Source: an uncultured Pseudomonadota bacterium
Lineage (GTDB): Bacteria > Pseudomonadota > Gammaproteobacteria > Steroidobacterales > Steroidobacteraceae
NCBI GenBank assembly: GCA_903890265.1
Contig: CAITAM010000276.1
Span: 1 to 17,007, forward strand
Direction: 5' to 3'
Length of the DNA stretch: 17,007 nucleotides
Positions 5,904-11,626 of this stretch are shown piece after piece. How positions within the stretch are numbered: the first letter of the stretch is position 1; each line of letters begins with the position of its first letter. The notes under the pieces are model-generated. The model made no database searches, was not told the DNA's origin, and saw nothing but the letters and a program-made list of their open reading frames with translations. Both the position numbers and the translations under genes were made by a program.

Positions 5904-8180
5904 TTAGTAGATATTCGACCCTTCTTTCAGGATCTTCGGCGTGACGAAGATCAGGATTTCATCTTTATTGTTAACCCGCTTGGCGTCCTTGAAGAGGTGC
6001 CCGAGTATGGGAATGTCGCCCAGGATCGGCACTTTCGTGTCGGTTGCCTGGCGCGTGGTCTCGAGGATGCCGCCGAGCACGACGGTCTGGCCGTCGTTGA
6101 CGAGCACCTGCGTCACGATCGAGCGCGTGTCGATCGACGGCACCTGGCCGCCGTTCGCGCTCTGTACCAGCTGACCGACGCTGTCCTTGGACACCGTCAG
6201 GTCCATGATGATCCGGTTATCGGGCGTGATCAGCGGTTTCACCTTAAGCGACAGCACCGCTTTCTTGAACTGGGTGGTCGTGGCACCGCTGGAGGACGCT
6301 TCCTGGTAGGGGATCTCAGTACCCTGCTCGATGGTCGCTTCCTTCTGGTTCGCGGTGATCACGCGCGGCGCCGAGACGATCTCACCACGGTCTTCCGCCT
6401 GCGCGGCCGAGAGCTCGAGGTCGATCAGGTAGTCGCCCTTCAGGATGGACATCGCGATCGTGCCCGCCGGATTCGCGACCGGCAGGTTCACGTTGTACCG
6501 GTCGGTGTAGTTTGGCGTGTTCGAGGTGATGGGCGAGGTGGGCACCTGCACCGGGAACGGCCCCTTGCCCGCGGCCAGGTTCGTGAGCGCGGAGCTGACG
6601 ATGGAGTTCGTGGTCTGGCCGCTGCCGGCCACCGAGATGAGGCCGTTGTTGCCCTGGGTGCCCACGTAGGTGGTGCCGAACCGGGCGCCGAGCTCGCGCG
6701 AGAAGTCGTCGGTGACGATGACGATGCGCGACTCGATGAGCACCTGGCGCACCGGCACGTCGAGCGTCGCGACGAGCTTGCGGATATCGGCCAGCCGGTC
6801 CGCCGTATCCTGGACGAGCAGCGTGTTGGTGCGCTCGTCGATCGAGACCGTGCCGCGCTGCGACAGCAGGGAGTTGTTGCCGCCGCCGGACAGACCGGCG
6901 GAACCGCCGGTCGAGGCCACGGCGCGACCACGGATCAGCGCCTGCAGGTCAGCCGCCTTGGCGTAGTTGACCTGCAGGTACTCGGTCCGCAGTGGCGCGA
7001 GTTCCTCGACGTCCTTCTTGGCCTGCAGCTCGGCCTTCTCGCGGTTCGAGAGCTCGTCCGACAGGCCCACCAGGATCACGTTATCCCGGCGGCGCATGCC
7101 AAGGCCCTTGGTGCGGAGCACGATGTCGAGCGCCTGATCCCAGGGCACGTTCTGCAGTCGCAGCGTCAGGCTGCCCTGCACGCTGTCGCTCACCACGATG
7201 TTCTGGCCGCTGGTGTCCGCGAGGAGCTGCAGCACCGCGCGAACGTCAATGTCCTGGAAGTTGAGGGTGAGGCGCTCACCCGAGTATTCGCGACGCTCGT
7301 CGCCGGTGGCGCTCTTGGCACCGGTGGTCTTGCGCACCTCGATGACGTACTGGTTGTTGGACTGGTAGGCGAGCTGGTCGAAGTCACCGTTGGCCGCGAT
7401 CACGAGCCGCGAGCTGCCGTCGACCCTCAGGGCGTCGAAGTGCGTGACCGGTGTGGCGAAGTCGACGACGTCGTAGCGCTTGACGAGTCCGGTATCGATC
7501 TGGGCGCCGACGAAGTCGACGACGATCGAGGAGCCCTCCTGGCGGAGGTTAACCGGGGTGCGCGGATCGCTGAGCCCGACGATGACCCGACCCGTGCCGT
7601 CGGCGGCACGGCGGAAGTCGACCGAGGCGACGCGCCGGCTGGCGGGCGGGGCGACGGCCCGCACCGGCACGGCCGGCGTCGCCGGTGCCGTCTCGGCTAC
7701 GGCCGCCGCGGCCGGTGCCGCCTGCGCGCCGGCGCCCGGCGTCGCACCGGCCGGTACCTTGCCGATGGTGACGACGATGGTGTTGCCGTTGACGCGCACG
7801 TCGTACGGCGCCGGCGCATCGAGATTGACGACGACGCGGCTGCGGCCGCTCGCCTCGCCGGAGACGACGCTGTCGACGCCGGCGGACTTGACGTCCACGC
7901 GCCGGCTGGCGAGGGCAAGCCCAACGCCCGGCAGGTCAATCGACAACCGCGCCGGCTTGTCGATGGTGAAGGCCAGTGGCTGTGGTGCGAGATCGGTCGT
8001 GTGCAGCGTCAGCTGGATCTGCTGGCCGGGCAGCGTCGCCACGTCGATGTTGTCGAGTTTGTTTGCGCTCTGGGCCGTCGCGAGCGGGGCCGCGAACAGG
8101 AGGGTGGCGAACGCAAGCCAGCCGAGCGCACGTGGGCGCCGACGCTGCGTGCGAGACCAAGGGCCGAGGTAGACGTTCAT
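5904..8180 (-). CDS. pilQ: Type IV pilus secretin PilQ
   Basis: 758 residues. It forms the outer-membrane ring through which the type IV pilus exits. Order of parts: signal peptide with a likely cut after ATA (residue 36); first AMIN domain (about 40-140), which binds peptidoglycan in family members; Ala/Pro-rich linker (143-180); second AMIN domain (about 183-283); secretin/TonB short N-terminal domain (about 303-372, LNFQDIDVRAVLQLLADTSG); secretin N1 domain (about 397-470); and the C-terminal secretin domain (about 475-750), including LIESRIVIV, the VPSIDTR segment and the GDIPILGHLF / EILIFVTPKI ending. It is the fifth pilus gene in order M-N-O-P-Q, and the 109-bp gap after pilP holds a perfect hairpin. 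GGGAG and GGGA runs precede the ATG. Intact. Confidence 0.97.
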   Translation of the reverse strand: MNVYLGPWSRTQRRRPRALGWLAFATLLFAAPLATAQSANKLDNIDVATLPGQQIQLTLHTTDLAPQPLAFTIDKPARLSIDLPGVGLALASRRVDVKSAGVDSVVSGEASGRSRVVVNLDAPAPYDVRVNGNTIVVTIGKVPAGATPGAGAQAAPAAAAVAETAPATPAVPVRAVAPPASRRVASVDFRRAADGTGRVIVGLSDPRTPVNLRQEGSSIVVDFVGAQIDTGLVKRYDVVDFATPVTHFDALRVDGSSRLVIAANGDFDQLAYQSNNQYVIEVRKTTGAKSATGDERREYSGERLTLNFQDIDVRAVLQLLADTSGQNIVVSDSVQGSLTLRLQNVPWDQALDIVLRTKGLGMRRRDNVILVGLSDELSNREKAELQAKKDVEELAPLRTEYLQVNYAKAADLQALIRGRAVASTGGSAGLSGGGNNSLLSQRGTVSIDERTNTLLVQDTADRLADIRKLVATLDVPVRQVLIESRIVIVTDDFSRELGARFGTTYVGTQGNNGLISVAGSGQTTNSIVSSALTNLAAGKGPFPVQVPTSPITSNTPNYTDRYNVNLPVANPAGTIAMSILKGDYLIDLELSAAQAEDRGEIVSAPRVITANQKEATIEQGTEIPYQEASSSGATTTQFKKAVLSLKVKPLITPDNRIIMDLTVSKDSVGQLVQSANGGQVPSIDTRSIVTQVLVNDGQTVVLGGILETTRQATDTKVPILGDIPILGHLFKDAKRVNNKDEILIFVTPKILKEGSNIY

Positions 8181-8246
8181 TCCCTATACTCCCAGTGACA
8201 CGGCCAGTCCCGGTCCGGTGCCGGCTGCCTCTCGTCCTTCGCTGCC

Positions 8247-8267
8247 GCGGGCCGCGACGCGGCCCGC
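8247..8267 (-). promoter_or_regulatory. Perfect hairpin between pilP and pilQ
   Basis: GCGGGCCGC (8247-8255) and GCGGCCCGC (8259-8267) form a 9-bp, all-G/C stem with a 3-nt loop in the only sizeable gap inside the pilM-pilQ operon. No U-run follows on the minus strand, so it is unlikely to be a full terminator. It may stabilise the upstream pilMNOP message or set the ratio of inner-membrane to secretin transcripts (inference). Confidence 0.5.
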
Positions 8268-8289
8268 CTCCGTTGCCTAGCCGCCGTCG

Positions 8290-8826
8290 TCAGTTATTCA
8301 GCGTCAGCGCCGCCGTACGTTCGGTGTAGCCGCCGAGTCCGTCCGGCGCAATTTCCAGTACCGTAATCTTCGAATCGGAAATCGAGGTTACCTTGCCGTC
8401 GCTCTGGCCGATGAAATTTCCCGGCAGCACGCGATGCACGAGGCCGTCCTTCGTCTGCACGAGGCCAAAGGTCTTGCCGCCCTGGCGCAGGGTACCGACC
8501 ATCCGCAGCGTATCGAGCGAGAATCCTTCGAGGAACTCCCGGTTGCGGCCCCGGTCAGGACGCGGTCCCGTGGCCGCCGTCGCGGACTGCACGCTCGGCT
8601 GGAACGGTGAACGGACTCCCGCCGGATCGTAGACGAAGGACTCGTAGGGCTTCAGCTCCGGCAGCGGATCGATCCGCCCGCCCGGACGCTTACGCTTGTC
8701 GGCGAGTTCGACCTTGAGATCGGACAGCCCGTCGCCGCAACCGCCGAGGCCGGCGAGGAACGCGACGCCGACGACGAGCAGCACGGCGCGCATCAGGTGA
8801 GCCTGGCGGGACTGCACGGCGCTCAT
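8290..8826 (-). CDS. pilP: Type IV pilus lipoprotein PilP
   Basis: 178 residues. An inner-membrane lipoprotein that binds the PilN-PilO pair and reaches across the periplasm to PilQ. The N-terminus has a hydrophobic stretch ending in the lipobox LGGC with C30 as the lipidated residue. The typical PilP linker follows (SDLKVEL, then the Pro-rich IDPLPELKPYESFVY and RSPFQP, about 57-77), and then the C-terminal beta domain (about 105-178, LDTLRMVGTLRQGGKTFGLV). A start at M12 is possible and would still leave a signal peptide. The ATG overlaps the pilO stop by 4 bp, implying coupled translation. Confidence 0.96.
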   Translation of the reverse strand: MSAVQSRQAHLMRAVLLVVGVAFLAGLGGCGDGLSDLKVELADKRKRPGGRIDPLPELKPYESFVYDPAGVRSPFQPSVQSATAATGPRPDRGRNREFLEGFSLDTLRMVGTLRQGGKTFGLVQTKDGLVHRVLPGNFIGQSDGKVTSISDSKITVLEIAPDGLGGYTERTAALTLNN

Positions 8827-9497
8827 TTCGGCCCACCCGGCGGCGGGGCTGGCGCACCCGGCTTGTTCTGCGCTTTCGCCTTGGCTGCCACGGCCGCCTC
8901 CTCTGCCTCGTCGAGGTAGCGATAGGTCTTGGCCGTGACCTGCAGTGTCAGCTGGTCCGGACTCTGGTCCTTGGCATCCGGGACGATCGTGATGTCGTGC
9001 AGCGTCACGATTCGCGGCAGGGCGGCAATGCCGCTCACGAAGGTACCGAACTGGTGGTAGGAGCCCGTCAGCCGGATCGCAATCGGCAGCTCGGCATAGA
9101 AATCGCGCCTCACCTCGGTGCCGGGCTGGAAGAGCTTCTCCTGAAGGCCGGCGGCGAGGCCGACTTGGGAAATGTCGACGAGGAGGTTAGGCACTTCGGT
9201 GCGGCCGGGCAGCTGGCGCAGCATGGCGCCGAACGAGCGCTCCATGTCCTTCAGCTGGGCCTTGTAGGCGTCGAGATTGGCCGCCTTGCGCTGCTTGTCA
9301 TCAAAGGAGCGCATCAGGGTCTGTTCGGTCTTTTCGGCTTCCCGCAGCGCCGGCAGCTGATTGCTGATCGGGAAGAGGTAGATGAAGACCGCCGTCAGCA
9401 CGAAAAACATCACGGCGATCGCCATGATGCGGATGGAAGCCGGCCAGCGGCCGACGTCTTTCGGATCCAGGTCCTTCAGTTCGGCAAGGAAGTTCAT
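8823..9497 (-). CDS. pilO: Type IV pilus inner-membrane protein PilO
   Basis: 224 residues. A bitopic inner-membrane protein that pairs with PilN in the alignment complex. It has a short cytoplasmic segment with the family-typical LKDLDPKDVGRWP, one transmembrane helix at about 22-44, a periplasmic coiled coil (about 50-95) and a ferredoxin-like periplasmic domain (about 100-195; the LTGSYHQFGTFVSGIAALPR segment is characteristic). The C-terminus is Lys/Ala then Pro/Gly-rich (about 200-224). It overlaps pilN and pilP by 4 bp on each side. Confidence 0.96.
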   Translation of the reverse strand: MNFLAELKDLDPKDVGRWPASIRIMAIAVMFFVLTAVFIYLFPISNQLPALREAEKTEQTLMRSFDDKQRKAANLDAYKAQLKDMERSFGAMLRQLPGRTEVPNLLVDISQVGLAAGLQEKLFQPGTEVRRDFYAELPIAIRLTGSYHQFGTFVSGIAALPRIVTLHDITIVPDAKDQSPDQLTLQVTAKTYRYLDEAEEAAVAAKAKAQNKPGAPAPPPGGPK

Positions 9498-10102
9498 GGC
9501 GAGGCCCCCGCGCCGGCGGACGGTGCCTTCGGCCCGCGCTTGGCCTTGACGTCATCGTCCGGGGTCAGGCTGCGCTGGGTGGCGTAGATCGTGAACTCCG
9601 CACCCTGCTTCGCGCCCTTGAGCGTCTCGATGACCTGCAGCTGCGGCTCGGCGAGCCACGGGGACGACTCGATGTTCTTCATGAAGGTCGACACGCGGGT
9701 AGAACTCTGCGCGACGCCCTTGAGCTCGATGCGCCGGTCGGTCTGCTTGACGTTGGTGAGGTACACGCCATCCGGGATCTGCCGCGCAATCTGGTCAAAC
9801 ACATGGACGACTTCGGGCCGGCTGCGCTGCAGCCGCTCGATGATGCCCATGCGGGCGAGCGTGCGCTGCTTCTGCGCATCGAGGCTGTCGATGTCGGCGA
9901 TCTGTTTCTCGAGCTCGCCGATCTCCTTGGTCAGGAGATCGTTGCGCTCCTTCTGATGTTCGATCGCGGCGTTGAAGAAGATACCGGTCACGACCGTGAC
10001 GAGTGCTGCCATCATCGCCGCGCCAATGGCTGCAAGGCCAAACTCGCGCCGCTTGTTGGCCCGGTCGCGCTGACGGTGTGGAAGTAGATTAATCCGTGGC
10101 AT
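9494..10102 (-). CDS. pilN: Type IV pilus inner-membrane protein PilN
   Basis: 202 residues. The cytoplasmic N-terminus carries INLLPHR (residues 4-10), the short peptide that docks in the groove of PilM in this family. One transmembrane helix (about 21-43), a periplasmic coiled coil (about 47-90) and a ferredoxin-like periplasmic domain (about 95-180, QIPDGVYLTNVKQTDRRIEL) follow. It partners with PilO. The ATG shares one base with the pilM stop (TGATG), and its end overlaps pilO by 4 bp, so PilM, N, O and P are probably made in linked amounts. Confidence 0.96.
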   Translation of the reverse strand: MPRINLLPHRQRDRANKRREFGLAAIGAAMMAALVTVVTGIFFNAAIEHQKERNDLLTKEIGELEKQIADIDSLDAQKQRTLARMGIIERLQRSRPEVVHVFDQIARQIPDGVYLTNVKQTDRRIELKGVAQSSTRVSTFMKNIESSPWLAEPQLQVIETLKGAKQGAEFTIYATQRSLTPDDDVKAKRGPKAPSAGAGASP

Positions 10103-11202
10103 CAGTCGAAGCTCCGCAGCGCGAGGCCACAGGCGGTGAGAAGCGCCGTGGCGTCTTTCTTCACACCCATGGCCTTCGCCTTGGACGACAGCTGCATCTG
10201 GCCAAGCGGATCGCCACGTTCGGCAGAAATACCCACCCGGCTCGCGATCACTTCGGCGACTCCCGGTATGTTCGCGCAGCCGCCGCAGATCAGAAGCTGC
10301 TCGGGCTGCTCGCGGCCGCTGCCGGAAGCGAGGTAGAACTGCAGGCTTCGGCTGACCTGCTGGGTCATGTCATCGATGAAAGGATCGAGGACCTCGGGCT
10401 GGTAGTTCGACGGCAGGCCGCCTTCCTTCTTGGCACGGCCCGCCTCTTCCATCGACAGTCCGTAGGTGCGCATGACCTCTTCGGTCAGCTGCTGGCCGCC
10501 GAAGGCAAAGTCGCGTGTGTAGATCACCCGGAGGTTACTGAGGACGCTGAAGGTGGTGGCGCTCGCGCCGAAATCGGCCACGGCCACGACACGCGATACG
10601 CCACCCTCCGGCATCTGGTGCGTCATCAGCTGGCAGGCATTCTCGAGGGCGAAAGCCTCGACATCCACGATGTGCGCGGTCAGCCCGGCGGCGGAGACCG
10701 CGGCCTGCCGCTGGTCGACATTCTCGGTCCGGGTCGCGACCAGGAGCACGTCATTCATTTCCGGGTCCTTCTCGGACGGACCCATGATCTCGAAGTCGTA
10801 GCTCACCTCTTCCATCGGGAAGGGGATGTACTGGTCGGCCTGCAGCTCGACCTGCGCCTCCAGGTCGCGCACCGACAGACTGCGCGGCATCTGGATGACC
10901 TTGGTGATCGCGGCATCGCCCGAGATCGCGATCGCCACTTCCTTCGATTTCGCGCCGGCACGCTTGACCGCGCGCTTGATGGCTTCGCCGACCGCGTCGG
11001 CGTCGACGATCGCCTTTTCGTTGATCGCCCCGTGCGGGGTGGGCTCGGCGGCGTAGGCCTCCAGCCGGTAGCGGCCGCCGGAAAGCCCGAGCTCGACCAG
11101 CTTGATGCTGGAGGTCGTGATGTCCAAGCCGATCAGGGGCCTTGCCTTGCGGCGGAAGGGGACCAGATTCGACATCGACAGCTTCGGCAGCGTAAGTTTC
11201 AT
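10102..11202 (-). CDS. pilM: Type IV pilus actin-like ATPase PilM
   Basis: 366 residues. A cytoplasmic actin/FtsA-fold protein that binds the PilN tail and links the pilus alignment complex to the cytoplasm. Nucleotide-binding signatures are phosphate-1 (LIGLDITTSSIKLVEL, about 23-38), phosphate-2 (VAVADFGASATTFSVL, about 206-221) and the adenosine motif (LLICGGCANIPGV, about 303-315). The N-terminus is slightly longer than usual; a second Met at residue 10 lacks a ribosome binding site, and a modest GAGA precedes the ATG used here. It is first in the pilMNOPQ operon, with a leader of about 370 nt that holds a c-di-GMP-I riboswitch, so c-di-GMP probably controls expression of the whole operon. 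Confidence 0.97.
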   Translation of the reverse strand: MKLTLPKLSMSNLVPFRRKARPLIGLDITTSSIKLVELGLSGGRYRLEAYAAEPTPHGAINEKAIVDADAVGEAIKRAVKRAGAKSKEVAIAISGDAAITKVIQMPRSLSVRDLEAQVELQADQYIPFPMEEVSYDFEIMGPSEKDPEMNDVLLVATRTENVDQRQAAVSAAGLTAHIVDVEAFALENACQLMTHQMPEGGVSRVVAVADFGASATTFSVLSNLRVIYTRDFAFGGQQLTEEVMRTYGLSMEEAGRAKKEGGLPSNYQPEVLDPFIDDMTQQVSRSLQFYLASGSGREQPEQLLICGGCANIPGVAEVIASRVGISAERGDPLGQMQLSSKAKAMGVKKDATALLTACGLALRSFD

Positions 11203-11242
11203 ATTTCTCGATTAATCAACAATTTACGAGAACCGATGCCGT

Positions 11243-11272
11243 TTGACATGAAGAGATTGAGTTAAATATATA
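11243..11272 (+). promoter_or_regulatory. Sigma70-like promoter facing ponA, antisense to the pilM leader
   Basis: Perfect -35 TTGACA (11243-11248), an 18-bp spacer and -10 TATATA (11267-11272, 4 of 6 matches), in a sharply AT-rich island inside GC-rich DNA. A transcript starting near 11279 would run toward ponA with a leader of about 350 nt, complementary to the pilus-operon leader and its riboswitch. The motif is seen directly; its activity and target are inferred. Confidence 0.45.
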
Positions 11273-11283
11273 GCAATAAACTG

Positions 11284-11379
11284 TTAAATAGAATGCGAGC
11301 GTCGGTCGACGAGCCGGCCAAGGACCGCCCGCAACGGCAGCATCGGAGCGTCACTGACCAGGATCACGGGGGCAGTCAT
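11284..11379 (-). CDS. Short leader ORF between riboswitch and pilM (31 aa)
   Basis: ATG at 11379 preceded by GAGGA with a 5-nt spacer, reading 31 codons to TAA. The peptide starts MTAPVILVSDAPML and ends RRSHSI. The beginning is loosely like a receiver-domain first strand but lacks the rest of such a domain. The stop falls where the sequence changes from GC-rich to AT-rich, 81 nt before pilM. It could be a translated leader peptide used in riboswitch-dependent control, a decayed gene start, or chance. No known family is recognised. Confidence 0.3.
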   Translation of the reverse strand: MTAPVILVSDAPMLPLRAVLGRLVDRRSHSI

Positions 11380-11462
11380 ACCAATCCTCGGCACGGGGTA
11401 CGGCGAACTGGAGCGACGACCACCGCGGATTGGGACGCCGGACGACGGAATGCCGTCCGCAA

Positions 11463-11481
11463 GGAGGAGAGAGACTCCTCC
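11463..11481 (-). promoter_or_regulatory. Hairpin immediately downstream of the riboswitch aptamer
   Basis: GGAGGAG (11463-11469) and CTCCTCC (11475-11481) form a perfect 7-bp stem with a 5-nt loop, starting 1 nt after the 3' strand of aptamer helix P1. A second small hairpin, GACGG-AATG-CCGTC (11444-11457), follows. Neither has a U-run, so this is not an ordinary intrinsic terminator. The hairpins may be part of the expression platform (inference). Confidence 0.45.
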
Positions 11482-11482
11482 C

Positions 11483-11571
11483 GGCAACCCCGCTGTCGTG
11501 GAGCCGCGAATCGCGGGTCCCGTAGACCGGTGGCTTTGCGTCCCCGCCTTTCGGAGGGTTTGCCCTTTAAC
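11483..11571 (-). ncRNA. Cyclic di-GMP-I (GEMM-I) riboswitch in the pilM leader
   Basis: The minus strand carries the conserved GEMM-I blocks in order: AAAGGGCAAACC (11568-11557), a P1b/P2 hairpin capped by a GAAA tetraloop (11552-11549), GGGACGCAAAGCC (11544-11532), CCGGUCUA of the tetraloop-receptor side, a second hairpin CCGCG-AUU-CGCGG (11516-11504), and the closing GCGGGGUUGCC (11493-11483), which pairs with the first block. The middle G of AGGGC (position 11564), equivalent to G20 of the Vibrio Vc2 aptamer, and the CAAAG adenine equivalent to A47 (11537) are present, favouring c-di-GMP over the A20-type cGAMP-sensing variants. One U-C mismatch lies in the GAAA hairpin. It sits 281 nt upstream of pilM and starts at the predicted transcription start, so it should control pilMNOPQ. 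Whether ligand turns expression on or off is not clear. Confidence 0.93.
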
Positions 11572-11578
11572 GATTCCT

Positions 11579-11607
11579 ACTATGCATAATCCGTCCCGCA
11601 CTGGCAA
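11579..11607 (-). promoter_or_regulatory. Predicted sigma70 promoter of the pilMNOPQ operon
   Basis: On the minus strand, -35 TTGCCA (11607-11602, 5 of 6 matches), a 17-bp spacer and -10 CATAGT (11584-11579, 4 of 6). The expected start, about 7 nt further on near 11572, coincides with the 5' edge of the riboswitch, which supports the call. The -10 lies in a palindromic TATGCATA, and the promoter ends 20 bp before the ponA start codon on the other strand. Confidence 0.55.
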
Positions 11608-11626
11608 TTAGCCCGGATCCCATTCT

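Noticed and set aside
5997..8198. 733-codon plus-strand open frame opposite pilQ
   Set aside because: The long open frame results from high GC in pilQ third positions; the product is low-complexity and rich in Arg, His, Asp and Val, with no family features.
8247..8267. Intrinsic terminator between pilP and pilQ
   Set aside because: The stem is strong but no U-run follows on either strand, so a terminator call is not supported; kept only as a hairpin.
11293..11589. 98-codon plus-strand open frame between pilM and ponA
   Set aside because: It is the complement of the riboswitch and leader, has no ribosome binding site, and its Arg-rich product has no likeness to known proteins.
11380..11607. 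Upstream extension (107 codons in all) of the 31-codon leader ORF
   Set aside because: The extension would translate through the folded riboswitch aptamer and begin before the predicted transcription start; only the internal ATG has a ribosome binding site.
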